A DNA stretch of 64,000 nt from Sindora glabra (Eukaryota; Streptophyta; Magnoliopsida; Fabales; Fabaceae), in NCBI GenBank assembly GCA_020226215.1, contig CM035230.1, positions 6,533,501 to 6,597,500 on the forward strand, given 5' to 3'. The stretch's first letter is position 1, and every line of letters starts with the position of its first letter. The position numbers and the translations under genes are program-made. Below, in pieces: positions 13,851-25,598 of this stretch. The notes below the pieces were generated by a model, which saw nothing but the letters and a program-made list of their open reading frames with translations, searched no databases and was not told where the DNA came from.

Positions 13851-16800
13851 ACTTAATCATAACCTTTTTCCAATTGTGACTAGTATGGATCCGAACATTT
13901 GATTTCCACAACTTTAATCAATAGAATCACTTTCTCACATATTAAAGTATTAAAATTATAAGACTAGTTAATATTTTGCAAAAAAGGAACTATAATTATT
14001 ACAATGTTAAAGGAGATAATGTTCCTTTCTTATTTAACTTAACCTTAAACTACCTATGTTATAGCATCCTTTACTACTTGGCTTAGCCCTTGTATCACTA
14101 GCCAATACAACTATTGATTCCTAAGCCATACTATTTATCATTACTAAGTTGAATGTTAAGTAGTGGCAATCCTTTCTTTGGAGATCCTGCAAGGAATAAC
14201 ACATAAAAGAGTAAGTTTAAAACTTAATCTAAGCATATAGTACCACAAATTAAAGTTATTAATGCAAAACATTTCTTACTAATTAGAAGTTTACTTCCAT
14301 TAACCTACCATGTGAAGGTTTAGGTCATAACCTTAAACAAGTGTTAGCCTAGCCACCCTTGGTGGGTATTATTATTGAACTTATCCATCTTTCTAAGATT
14401 TCATGTCATCGCAACAAACCAAGTAGAGTCATATTGTTACTAACATAATTAGTAAAATAAAATGAAGATATATAATAATTCATAATCCTGATTACAATTA
14501 ACAATATAAATAAGCAAGCAATATGCCTTTTTGTGATTCTTACCTACCCTTATACCTTCTATAAACTTCATCCTTATTTCTCCTAGGTTAACCTTATATC
14601 TTTGATACATGCATTACAACACTTCCAAATTAATTATAACTAATTTGCTAAAAATTATGTAATATAGAGTGACAAACTATGTTATACTTTTAGTGATCTC
14701 TTGATATATCCTTTCTTAATTAATTACTAAGAATGATTACATATTTGTTAAGCTTTTTATGCATTAAAAATAGAAGGAATGAATTCAAACAAAATGCAAA
14801 TAGAACTCAAATAGATTTTAGATAGAATGTAGGATGCAAAATGTAAAGAATAAAATAAACATAGAACCAAATTTGGTAGGGTCGATTTCAAAATTAAAAT
14901 AAATGCACTAAATAAGACAAAATATAGTAATAAAATAGAAACAAAGAAACTTAATATAGCAAAGCAATTGATTTAAGGATTTAGGAGTTCTTAGTGTGGA
15001 TTAATTATAGATCATAAAATATTTGACGATTCTAATTGATTGTTTAACTTTGAATTATTTGAAACCCCTACAATAATTCATGAATCCTACGTTAAATGAC
15101 CATCTAGGAATTGATCAATTGAGATTAGTGGAATTAAGCAATTACTATAATTCATAAAGGTGGATTGAAATTGATTTGAAAATAGAATTCAAATGAATTG
15201 AGGGATTAAACTAAAAGCCTCTTATTTAACTTTCAACATTTTGTCCCCACATGAAAAATCATGATTAACCAACCATAATTTAATATAAAAATAGATAAAT
15301 ATTAAAAATCATGAGGTTGAACACCAATTATACTAAGTCAACATTCAACATATGCAACTTAAAGTAGTCATCACAAAAAATGAGGGAAAGAGAAAAATTA
15401 ATTAGAAAAAATTAACATCATAAATTAGGATCTCATAATCTAGTAGAGATAAGCCTCAAAATCTTTAAATCAACTAAAAATTTAGTCTTCCATGGCTGAA
15501 GAACAAGAAACTTAAAAAAAAGAGAAAAGTTATCTTTTCTAAATTATGTAGAATTTTTTTAGTGTGTGGTGTTCTTCACAAGCCATTGTCCCCTAATCTA
15601 GATTCCAAGTGATCATCACACTCATCATACAATTCCATAATCTCATCACAATCATATTTATGTGAAACTATATGGTCACATTAAATATATAGTGTGATGG
15701 TATTTAATCTATTTATAACATCATTATAAATACACAATAACATTCTTATGCCTTCAATGCATGATCTTATGATTTGCATCAACATTTTTTTCACAATTCA
15801 TTATTTTTTTCATTATAATAAATTCAAATTAATAAAATACATCATATTAATTCCTTTCTTTATCCAATATAGTTTACATTATAAGCCTTAATGCTTATAT
15901 GGTTAACATTAATATCAAATTGAATAGCTTCATCCTTTACCTTGGTTACATAACCCTTTAAGTGATCATGCCCTCTTACTATGGAAAATAAGGGACTAAC
16001 GATTGATCATTAAGGTCCCAATGGCCGGCTATTCGCTACTAGAAGGGGATTCCAACAAAAGCCTAATAAAATGATTAATTATTTCATGTATAATAGGTAG
16101 CCATTCTAGTGGATATCTATAGAATTCTCATCATGAAATTATTATTCATAGGGGGTTATACCCTTTCAAAACCTAACTATTTCCTAATTTAAGCTTATCA
16201 ATTCATCCACACTTCCCATAAGAGCCTAGTTTAAGTCATTTACATTATCAAACTTTACTCTATTCATTATTAGTTCAAGATTCCATTAAGATACCAAAGT
16301 TTGCTAACTATTCTACAAAAGCTTAAATTCCTAAAAAATTAAGAATTTAAGCTAGAATATTTACTCACCTTGCTTAAAGGAAAGCTAGAAGGGTTTTATC
16401 TATTATTCTTCCTTTATACATCCAAGATTTCAAAAATCCTAGGTTAAGGTTCCATTTTCTCTTCCTAAGTCTTAAATAAGCTTCATACATTGCTAGAGAG
16501 AGAGAGAGAGAGAGAGAGGAAAGATGTAGGATTAGCTATGGTTTAGTAGTTGTTACCTTGATTGCACGACAATTTTAGCTTAATCTCTAGCTCTTCTTCC
16601 ATGGTTCATGGTGAGTTTTAAGAAGTTGAGAAGGAAAAGGGAAGAAGGAGTATACGGAAGAGATTGACTAAGTAGAGAAAAAGAAAAATAAGGGCTTTAA
16701 GGCTATTATAGGCCTTATATAGGTTTGAAGGAGATTTCATCCATGGTTTGTATTTCCTTTTACACTCACTCACATTTCCACTCTCTCACAACTAGTGCTC

Positions 16801-16872
16801 TTATCTTTCAAAGAAGAACTAAAATAAAATGAACAAGTATTTTTTATTTTAAAAAAAATCTAAAATGTAACA
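13850..16872 (+). repeat. Diverged family-A-like LTR unit, borders approximate
   Basis: The start (TCATAACC, then GTGACTAGTATGGATCC and GATTTCCACAAC near 13880-13910) resembles the start of the family-A LTRs. The end near 16872 (ATGTAACA) resembles their ATTACA end. Between them is AT-rich non-coding DNA with a TTTACTCACCTTGC block near 16365, comparable to the ATATACTCACTTG block of the other copies. No target duplication could be confirmed. The unit abuts the copia fragment directly, so it may have inserted into or truncated it. Confidence 0.42.
16495..16518. repeat. (AG)12 microsatellite
   Basis: 24 bases of uninterrupted AG dinucleotide. Confidence 0.95.
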
Positions 16873-17504
16873 ACTAACTCTCTTCTTAAATAATTTTGGA
16901 TGAAAGCAATTAGCAGCACTTATTATATCATGAATAGAGCCTTGATAATGTTAATTTACAAAAAAAAAATCCTTTTTGAATTGAACAAAGGAAGAAAAAC
17001 AAATATGTCACATTTTCATGTCTTTAGTTGCAAATGTTTTATGCATAAAAATGGTAAAGACAATCTAAGAAAGTTTAATGTTAAATCTGATGAACTCATA
17101 TTTATTGGTTATTTTTACAATAGCAAAGCTTACAAAGATTTCAACAAGAGAATTTTATTAATGGAAAAATTTATTCATGTTGTATTGAATAAATTTACTT
17201 CAAGGGTGCAAAAGGTAAATGAGGAAGGAAAAGAGCAAGTAGCTTCATGGCTCCCTTAAATAAATTTCAATGAACAAAATGTAGAAGTGAAGGTTCAAGA
17301 GAAAGATGAAGAATATGAAAAATCTCTTCCTTCCATGGATAACTCAAATCCAGTAGAAGCAAATGAAGCATAAAAAGAGTAGAAGATTATAAGGAGCTAT
17401 CCTATTGATCAAGTTATTAGTGATGTGTCTTAAAGGGTAACTTGTAATTCTCTAAAAAATACATTTGTTCATTTAGCATTTTTATATCAAATTAAGCTTG
17501 AAAC
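16873..17504 (+). pseudogene. Ty1/copia (Sirevirus-like) polyprotein fragment: end of integrase to linker
   Basis: This is the upstream surviving piece of a copia polyprotein that continues at 30044. Visible signatures are the integrase C-terminal region (TYYIMNRALI, then FELNKGRKTN, FHVFSCKCFMHKNGK, KFNVKSDELIFIGY, then NKRILLMEKFIHVVL), in the order usual for Sireviruses. The clean frame covers 16900-17259; stops at the FW position upstream and after 17259 show decay. Near 17440-17504 it reaches the linker before reverse transcriptase. At 17504 it is cut in mid-frame by the Athila element, and the same reading frame resumes on the far side. Gag, protease, most of integrase and the 5' LTR are missing to the left. 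Confidence 0.85.
17500..17504. repeat. Target-site duplication GAAAC, left copy
   Basis: GAAAC directly precedes the Athila 3' LTR and is repeated exactly at 30044-30048 after the 5' LTR. Five bases is the usual size for LTR retrotransposon integration. Confidence 0.92.
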
Positions 17505-18893
17505 TGACGTGAGCCCGCAAGTGCACGGGTTTAGTCGAGTTATAGTATAAAAGATATCGTTTCCACAAGGATTGAGTTTTGAATACTAACTGAATTTCAA
17601 GGTAAATTATCTACATGTACCAATTGTAATTGTGAATTAAGAGTAAAATGCAAAATAAAGTTTAGTTATCAAAAAGGAAGCAAATGGAATTGGTATGAAT
17701 TAAGTAAAGATTTAATTCAAATGGGGTGGAAGTATACTCAGCTTTAGGGTTTCCTTGTGCTATTCATTATGGAATAAAGATAATCTTCTAGCCCGGTTTA
17801 CTGTTAATTTAGATTGCTGGATTACTTAAAATAAGCCATACCTCATTGCAAGGCTACTAGCTACTAACCAATGAATAAAGTGCCTAGAATTTCTCTGGTA
17901 ATCACTCACCTAGGTTGCATTAATAGTACTTTAAGAATCCAATTTTAGACATTTCATCTTGTGCAAAAGAATCCAATTAGCTTAATTCCTAAGTCTAATA
18001 AAGATTTCCAATTAAGGTCTGATTAATTAATTGGTCATTCCAACCTAAAATCAACTAATCCTTTGCACAAATCCAATATTTCGGAAGTATTGGGTTGTGA
18101 ATTACAAAATAGTATAATCAAATCATAAATCAACAATAAATCAACTTAGATTATATTAAAATCAAATCCATAAATCCATGAACAAGTTTACCCCAGCTGA
18201 GCACTAAGGTTTAGTGTAAGTTCATTACAAAATCAGCAGAAAACCAAAAAATAGAGAGGGGAATCAAACTAGTCATGAAGCTCTACAAATTCCTTGCTTG
18301 AATCTTCAATCCTTCGCTTGAATCCAAGGCTAGTAGTCGCCCTTAGTGTCTTTAGGTTTCTCCTAGGGTTTCTATTGACGGCTCCCTTTTTAATTTTCAA
18401 TTCTCCTTCTCTCAGCTGATTCTTCACATAAAACTTATATGGGTAAAGTATACGAGGTATGACATGGCCCGTATTGTACCCCGTGTTCTTCTGCGAAGGG
18501 TCAGGAAGTATGGTACACGGGCTATGACACGTCCCGTGTTTACTTACGAAGGGTCAGGCAGTATGATACACGGGGTATGACACGGCTTGTGTTGTACCCC
18601 GTGTTCTTCTGCGAGTAGCTCAGTGAGGCCTCGAAACATATAGAAAGATACACGGCCTTCCACACGGGGTTCTCATACCCCGTGTTCTTTGTCAGATAAG
18701 CGAGTTTGCTTCCATTCTCCATAATTTGCATGGTTTTGGCTCTGAATCCTTTTCTAATGCTCTAATAAGTCACTTCAAAACCTAAGAACAAAATATCGAG
18801 CATTTAAGTACCCTTTTTCAATTAATTTGCACAAGATACTAAGTAAATAAGTGATGAAACACATAAAATATAAGTGCAAATGTGCATTTATCA
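17505..18893 (-). repeat. Athila 3' LTR
   Basis: This 1,389-bp direct repeat matches 28668-30043. On the element strand it begins TGATAAATGCACA and ends GGCTCACGTCA, keeping the TG...CA ends. It contains four GC-rich palindromic units at about 18445-18690. Relative to the other LTR it has an extra stretch of about 20 bases near 18298-18317 and lacks an 11-base stretch near 18010. Confidence 0.94.
18445..18690. repeat. GC-rich palindromic tandem units in the 3' LTR
   Basis: Four degenerate units, each about 50-75 bases, are built on ACACGGGGTATGACACGG followed by CCGTGTTGTACCCCGTGT. ACACGGGGT pairs with ACCCCGTGT, and the inner ACACGG pairs with CCGTGT, so each unit can form a nested hairpin. 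CpG-rich DNA stands out from the AT-rich surroundings. Function unknown. Confidence 0.85.
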
Positions 18894-18907
18894 ATTCCCC
18901 CACACTT
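18894..18907 (-). other. Terminal polypurine tract
   Basis: On the element strand, AGTGTGGGGGAAT lies directly before the 3' LTR, where the plus-strand primer for reverse transcription is expected. It is preceded by TTGAGGACGAGCAAGATTCA. Confidence 0.85.
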
Positions 18908-20156
18908 GAATCTTGCTCGTCCTCAAGTAAGAAGTAAAAGAACTAAAATTTACTCTACTTTTCTGTTAATATCATCGGGCAATCATTCAATGAATCTAAA
19001 ATTAGGATCAAGTCATGCAAGGCAACTAAATGAAAATAAAGCAATAAAATAAGCCAATCCTTAGCATAAAAACAAAAAAGAAGAGCCTCACAGGTAAAAT
19101 GTTCACTCAAACTCTCAAGATAAGGCTTGTGTATACTCTCAAATCAATCAGCTCAGGACTTGATGTTACCATATGCTTGCAAAAATTCTAGTCTCCACTA
19201 CTATATTGTAAAATACATGCAAATCAGAGGATTTTATTAGGGAAAATGATGAGGATAGAGGAAAGGAAGATTACGAGATGAAAAGTGATAGAGTCAGAGA
19301 AGGGAAAAGACACATTGGCCTTAAGTTCGACACTGTCGAGTTCCATTGTTCAGCTTAGCATATTGCCTTGCTTCTATTCTTTGCCTTAACTTTTTCTATG
19401 ACAGCAAACAAAACTTTTATTTCTTTCTTATTTTCCAATGAGCTTTTCTTCTTCTTTTTCCCAAATTATTTATTTAACACCATTCTTTTTTTTATTTTTT
19501 TTATTTTTTTAACAATAAATCAACTTACCCAACTGAGCAGCTTTATTTAAGAACCTCTAAGTGATAGTCAAACTCATTTAATGTGTCTAAGTTCCCTTAA
19601 ACTCTAAAGTTCAAGTTCACTTGGACAGTGGCTTTGAATGCACATAGGATGGGCTAGGCTTGAAATGAGGGTCCAAGACTCAAGGTGGCAAACTAGAGGC
19701 AAAGCTGAAAATAGTCTAGGATAAATCAAAGAAGGGATTCAAATAAGCAAAACAAATAAAAAGGGTGAAGAAACATGGCCTCATCATTTTTGACATGTAA
19801 AATACATAAAATGTAGCCTCAAAAAGAGCAAATGCAAGTTCTAAAGCAAAAAGTTAAGAGTGAGACATAATCCCTCAAGAAAATAAAAATGAGCCTCAAA
19901 TTCTAATGTGAAAAGTTGCTCAATAGGCTCAAGTCTCACGAGGATCAATTATGCTCATTACTCTCAGCTTCAAGCCTTAGATTTTTCCTTATTAAGTTAC
20001 TAGTTAATCATTAAAAGAGTAAGGCATGAACAAATCCACTTTAGTTGAAAGATTACCCTAAAAAAATTTAAAATTTTTTACACATCATTGAATTTAGAGT
20101 AAATTCCAGTACTCTAAATCAATCAAGCATATTCAAGTGCAATACATTCTAAAAGC
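18908..20156 (-). other. Athila 3' non-coding region between the two polypurine tracts
   Basis: About 1.25 kb without a coding frame, with homopolymer-rich stretches at about 19435-19515. Short frames here, such as 19368-19550, are low-complexity Phe-rich readings. Confidence 0.6.
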
Positions 20157-20171
20157 TGCTCCCCCACACTT
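20157..20171 (-). other. Internal polypurine tract
   Basis: On the element strand this reads AAGTGTGGGGGAGC, preceded by a TTGAGGACAATGT block. It closely copies the sequence before the 3' LTR, including the upstream TTGAGGAC block, so it is probably a second plus-strand priming site or a duplicate of the terminal one. Confidence 0.6.
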
Positions 20172-20542
20172 AAAATTGGACATTGTCCTCAATGTACAAA
20201 AAAGGTAAATGGAAAAGAAACAAAGAAGAGATGGGGGACTGGAACTTCCCTGACAAGTGGAGCGTTGTTGTCAATTATAGAACATGGCTTCAGGGAGATC
20301 CACAAGCAGAGAAAGATTAGGAGAGAAAGAGCAGATTGCTAATGCAAAAGAAAGGAGATGCATTATTGCGATAAAATATGTCGTTAGTTAGTTATTACAG
20401 ACAAATAGTAAGAGTGCAAGAAAATAAAAGAGAAAGAGTTAAAGTAATAAAAACTAAATGAAAGTGCATCACCAATATAAGTACAGACCAAGATAAATGA
20501 GAATAGAAAAGAGGAACAAGTAAAAGGAAAAAGTAATTTGAG

Positions 20543-21733
20543 CTACTGAGTAGGAGGATCTGGATCAGCTGGGGAAGAAGGGTGGAAAAGCTTGAAGAAA
20601 GGCTCAACCATGCTCTCAATGTGTCTGGATCTCCTGTCCAAGTCATCATGGAGGCCCTCAATCCTCGATTGATACTCAGATATGTGTTGAAGCTCAGCCA
20701 GAATCTGCTGCTGACCAGACAAGATATCTCGAAAGTAAGCCTCAGATGAAACTCTTTCGCCCGCAGAAGATGATGGACCCATATCAAGAGCTGCATCAGC
20801 ATCGACATCATCTACAAGAAAATCATCCTCAGGGGGTGGCTGCTACACAGGCTGGATTCCCATAGCTAGAAGAATGCCCCTATGGAAGGGGATCATGTGG
20901 GATGCTACAGAAAGGGATCCATAAGGTCGATCAAAGACTCCCAACCACTTGGCTAGTCTGGTAATGTATGGACTGGCAGCAATACTCCCAGCTCGTCTGT
21001 CTGATGCCTGAGCTGAAAAGAAGTGTGCAAATGCACCTCCAATGTGGATGGGGACTTTCTGTATCATGCTATACAGGAAGAGGATATCAGTTGTGCTCAC
21101 TATTCCATGACTATGCCCCCGACCACTCAAAGTATGACTGAAAATAGAGTGGATGACTCACCATGCAACTCTCCGGAGGCTAGATGCCTTGCTTTTTATC
21201 GGATCATAAGTGCTCCCGGTAGCAATGTCGGACCATACTTGCCACTCTTGGGTCCCATGTGGCAGTCCTATCAAAATATCCTGATACTCAGGGGTGGCTA
21301 CAAAGTCTTCAGAGTAAATTCCCATATGTACTAATAGCTGGGTCACATTCATAGAATATGTGACTCTCCCAAGGCGGAACTGCACTGTATCAGCAGAATC
21401 AACAGTGCCAAAGTATCTCTCCAGATAGAAGGTGCTGAGAAACTCTAAGGTAAGTTCTCTATAAGTAGGCTTTATAATATGAAAGAATGTCTCTCAAGCA
21501 CCTACACTTATGAGCTCTCGGATCTCGTCCTCAAGGCCAAACTCCCTCAAGACCGCTCAATCTATGTATCAACCTTCCATAAATGATCGGTCTCTGTGTC
21601 TATTAAATGCCTGGATATGGGCATCATCTATGAATTCTAGGAGTTGGGAGGTAGTTGGTCCTCTAGAGGAGGTCCTTCTAGAAGTATTGCCTTTAGAGGT
21701 CTTCTTAGCAGCTATCTTTTGTCTTTTTGACAT
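20543..21733 (-). pseudogene. Athila third ORF (plant retrotransposon helper/envelope-like protein), five in-frame stops
   Basis: One 397-codon frame runs from ATG (21733-21731) to a stop at 20543-20545. It begins MSKRQKIAAKKTSKG, a basic start, and then has the conserved central region of the protein family found downstream of pol in Athila elements (FGLEDEIRELISVGA, TFFHI, LEFLSTFYLER, then SGRGHSHGIVSTTDILFLY and AHFF). The C-terminal part after about 20782 is a predicted coiled coil (QQQILAELQHISEYQSRIEGL). Five stops interrupt it with no frameshift: three TGA at tryptophan-like positions, one TGA likely from CGA and one TAG likely from CAG. Its role in the element is unknown; it has been called envelope-like, but I see no convincing membrane segment. 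The frame pieces at 21158-21385, 20843-21130 and 20543-20782 are parts of this one gene. Confidence 0.8.
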
Positions 21734-22369
21734 GATCTGCAAGGGAAAACTAGAATGTGAGAGAGAATTTTGAGAGTTTCACTATGAATTGGACAATTCC
21801 AGGTTCAGATAATGTCAATCAGCAGATTTCAAGGTTAGAAATTCAACAAGCAATTCTAATATCTATCCAATGTCAAAGGAAGTGCAATTCAAAGCTTGAT
21901 GTCATCAATGCAAGTAAGTGAGCAAATCAAGTGAAGTAATTCATGCAATTAGGTTCCCCAGGCAAACATTAAGCTCTAAAGGATTTAACTCAAATCGGTA
22001 AGATCTAGCTAAAGAAAAATTCTGAGGATATGAACATTCCTATAAGTCATACTATTCATTGAAGCTCAATAAACATAAGTAATTGCAAATATCTTCAAAG
22101 AATTCAAAAGAAAGGCTCTTACCTCGTGAATTTCAGAGAAAAACCCTAAGTTATTGGTTGAAACCCAAGAGGAATTCAAATTTTGCAATTGGAGCGATTA
22201 AATCGATGATTAAAGAGTAAAATTGCTTCAAATAGCCAAGTAAAACACTTTAATTAGTGTATTTTGGGAAAAGAATGGCCGAAAATGAGTGTAGAGAAAT
22301 TAAGTCACGGTAGGTGCTAAAGAAGATAAAGGAAAATGGAGGAGTTTCAGCCATTAAAAGCTCGTCCGC
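21734..22369 (-). other. Athila leader of the third ORF, non-coding
   Basis: No gene is seen on either strand. The element-strand leader for the third ORF lies here, between the palindromic spacer and the ATG at 21733. Confidence 0.5.
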
Positions 22370-22765
22370 CCAGGAACATAGGGTATGACACGTCCCGTGT
22401 TGTACCCCGTGTTCTTCTGCGAATGGGTATTCTGAAGAACAAGTGTACAGGGGTGTTTTCGCAAAAATACATGGGGTCTGACATACCCCGTGTTTCTCTC
22501 TAGAAGGCACTTTCAGACTTCGCAATAGTACATGGGGTTTGACACGGCTCGTGTCGACTCCCGTATTTCTCTCTGAAAGGCTCTTGTTCAAAAATCCTTG
22601 TTATCGGTTCAGTTAGTGAGGTACACAGGGTTTGACACGCCTTGTGTTCTACACCGTGTTTCTCACTGGAATGCCATTAAATGCAAAAAATTTCAATTCT
22701 AACCAGACAGTGAGGTACACGGGGTTTGACACGGCCCGTATTCTACACCGTGTATCCCACTGGAA
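22370..22765. repeat. GC-rich palindromic tandem units in the Athila pol-ORF3 spacer
   Basis: Five to six diverged copies of the unit seen in the LTRs occur here, e.g. GGGTATGACACGTCCCGTGT with TACCCCGTGTTCTTCTGCG near 22385, and ACACGGGGTTTGACACGG with CACCGTGT near 22717. Outer and inner arms pair as in the LTR copies. Spacing is about 60-80 bases. The same sequence class therefore occurs at three places in one element. Confidence 0.82.
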
Positions 22766-23045
22766 TGCATTTTGAGCCTTTTATGCACGAAAATGAACAA
22801 CAAAAATGCATATATGCCTAATTTACCCAGAAACAAAGACCAAGTGCAACAAACGAGCATCTTAAATTAATAACCAATAACTTATATGCCTCAAACTAGT
22901 CAGAAGCTCAGAGAAAAAAAATGGGAAAAAATGAAGATTAAAAGCAATAAAAATAGAAAAATATGCTTGGGTTGTCTCCCAAGAAGTGCTTGGTTGCCTT
23001 CCAAGAAGCGTTTGTTTAAGGTCATAAGCTCGACCCCTGTTTCAA
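22766..23045 (-). other. Spacer downstream of pol
   Basis: Non-coding. It holds a short direct repeat (TCCCAAGAAG and TTCCAAGAAG near 22978 and 23000). Confidence 0.5.
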
Positions 23046-24221
23046 TTAGTCTGGAGCTGCCATTATCGGTGGCTCGACAACATAGTGTTTCAGTCTCTGG
23101 CCATTAACCTTGAAATTGCCAGTGCTCTCACTCCAAATTTCTATAGCTCTAAATGGATACACTTTTTTCACATGAAATGGCCCAATCCACCTTGTTTTGA
23201 GTTTCCCTAGAAAGAGCTTAAATCTGGAACTAAATAACAACACCAAGTCTCCTTCATGGAATTTCCTTTTGAGAATGTGCTTGTCGTGTCAAGCCTTTGT
23301 TCTTTCTTTGTATATCTTAGCATTGTCATAAGCATCATTTCTCAGTTCTTCAAGTTCAAGAAGTTGAAGCTTTCTTTTCTCCCTAATAGATTGCAAATCA
23401 AAGTTTAGCAACTTTATTGCCCAATATGCCTTGTGTTCAATCTCTACCGGCAAATGACAATGCTTCCCATAAATAAGCCTAAATGGTACCATTCCAATAG
23501 GAGTCTTGAAAGTAGTCCTGTAGGCCCACAAGGCGTCATCCAACTTGAGGGCCCAATTTCTCCTTGATCTAGACACAGTCTTCTCTAATATGCTCTAGAT
23601 TTCTCTATTTGAAAGCTCCACTTGTCCACTGGTTTATGGGTGATATGGAATAGAGATCTTATGGGTTACACCATACCCTTTCAAGAGGGGTTGAAATTGA
23701 TTGGCAATGAAGTGAGATCCCCCATCATTAATGACTGCTCTAGGTATCCTAAATCTAGGAAACAACACCTTATTGAAGAATCTAACTACAACTTTTGCAT
23801 CACATGTCCGAGTGGCAATTGCTTCCACCCATTTGGAAACATAATCAACCGCAACAAGTATATATTTATTACTGCAAGAAGGTGGGAATGGTCCCATGAA
23901 ATCAATTCCCCAAACATCGAATATTTTGACTTCCAAAATGTTGTTCAAAGGCATCTCATGCCTTTTTAATATATTACCAATTCTTTGACACTGGTCACAT
24001 GAAGTCATATAGTGATGAACATCCTTGAATAGAGTTGGCCAATAGAAACCTGCCTGGGCAATCTTTGTAACTGTTCTTGAGGTGCCGAAGTGTCCTCCAT
24101 AGGGGGAGGAGTGATAATGGAACAGAATACTAGCAATTTCTTCCTGAGCCACACACCTTCTGAACAAGCCATCGGCACATCTTCTATAAAGAAGAGGTTC
24201 ATCCCAAAAATAATGTTTCAC
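23046..24221 (-). pseudogene. Athila integrase region of pol
   Basis: Integrase would insert the cDNA into the host genome. In element order: the HHCC zinc-binding region (HYHSSPYGGHFG, then MTSCDQCQRIGN), the catalytic core with first Asp in FDVWGIDFMGPFP, second Asp in INDGGSHF, and the Glu in GQVELSNREI, then the Athila C-terminal region (WALKLDDALWAYRTTFKT, RLIYGKHCHLPVEIEHKA, LELEELRNDAY, and GPFHVKKVYPFRAIEI). No chromodomain follows. Three internal stops (TAA at 23634-23636, TAG at 23595-23597, TGA at 23289-23291) interrupt one frame, and there is no frameshift from the upstream pol region. The stop at 23046 looks like the natural end, after VEPPIMAAPD. The catalytic triad is present but split by the first stop. 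Confidence 0.88.
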
Positions 24222-24242
24222 CTCTGTTAAGAACTTCTTTCT

Positions 24243-25496
24243 CTACTGATATCCTGCATCCGAAGGCAAAACACCACTCACGATGTAATTAACATAGTCG
24301 GCAAACCATGGGATAGCTGAAGAAGAGACAGCTAATAGATAATCATCTGGAAGGGAATCATTTATTGGCATCTCTTTGTCTACCTCATCTTCTAACTCTT
24401 GCTTCAACCTTAAAAGGTGATCAACCACAACATTTTCGGTACCCTTTTTATCTCAAATTTTCAGATCGAATTCTTGTAACAAAAGAATCCATCTGATTAG
24501 GCGAGGCTTAGCTTCTTTCTTGCTTAAAAGGTTTCTGATTGTTGCATGATCCGTAAAGACTATCACCTTAGAATCTACCAAATAGGATCGAAACTTGTCA
24601 ACTGCATAAACTACTGCAAGAAGTTCCTTCTCAGTTGTAGCATAATTCAGCTGAGCCTCATCCAAAGTCTTGCTGACATAGTATATGGCATGAACCTTCC
24701 TATCCTTCCTCTGTCCAAGTACCACTCCTATTGCATAGTCGCTAGCATTGCACATCACCTCAAATGGTAGATTCCAGTCCAGTGCTTGCATGATTGGGGC
24801 AAAAATTAAGGCTTTCTTTAACCTACAAAATGCATCCAAATAATCTTGATTAAAATCAAAGGCAACATCTTTTGCAAGCAGGTTAGTTAAAGGTTTAGCA
24901 ATTTTAAAGAAATCCTTGATGAAGCATTGGTAGAAATTGGCATGTCCCAGAAAACTCCTCACTCCCTTTACAGAAGTTAGGGGAGGTAATTTCTCTATGA
25001 TTTCCACTTTAGCTTTGTCTATCTCAATACCATGCTCTGATACTTGATGACCAAGGACAATCCCTTCTCTTACCATAAAATGGCATTTCTCCCAGTTGAG
25101 TACTAAATTTACCTCCTCACATCTTTGCAGAACTTGAGATAAATTAGTCAAACAGTTATTAAAGGAAGTACCATATACAAAAAAATCATCCATAAAGACC
25201 TCCATGATGTTTTCAATAAAATCAGAGAAAATAGCTATTATACAATGTTGAAATGTAGCAGGAGCATTACACAAACCAAAAGGCATTCTCCTATATGCAA
25301 AAGTACCATAAGGACATGTAAATGTGGTTTTTTCTTGATCATTTGGATTTATAAGAATTTGGAAGAAACCAGAATAACCATTAAAGTAACAGAAATGTGA
25401 ATGCTTAGCTAACCTTTCCAAAGTTTGATCAATAAAGGGGAGAGGGAAATGGTCTTTTCGGGTTGCTTTGTTCAATTTTCTATAATATATACACAT
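24243..25496 (-). pseudogene. Athila reverse transcriptase and RNase H region of pol
   Basis: These domains would copy the RNA into cDNA and remove the RNA strand. The reverse transcriptase part shows RKLNKATRKDHFPLPF, the finger-palm block, PFGLCNAPATFQ, and the FMDDFFVYG active-site box with both aspartates. The first catalytic position, usually Asp in an FLDGYSG-like block, is Asn here (YFNGYSG). RNase H follows (VMCNASDYAIGVVLGQ, then TTEKELLAVVYAVDKFRSYL and VFTDHATIRNLL); its first catalytic Asp is also Asn (CNASD). Both changes fit a single G-to-A transition in GAT. TGA at 24453-24455 and TAG at 24243-24245 break the frame after RNase H. The region between 25496 and the protease stop at 25599 continues in the same frame (WVSPVHVVPKKGG), so the domain really begins near 25600. 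Confidence 0.9.
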
Positions 25497-25598
25497 CCTC
25501 CAACCCGTGATAGTCCTAGTGGGAATTAGCTCATTATTATCATTTTTTACTACAGTTAACCCCCCTTTCTTAGGAACAACATGTACCGGACTAACCCA

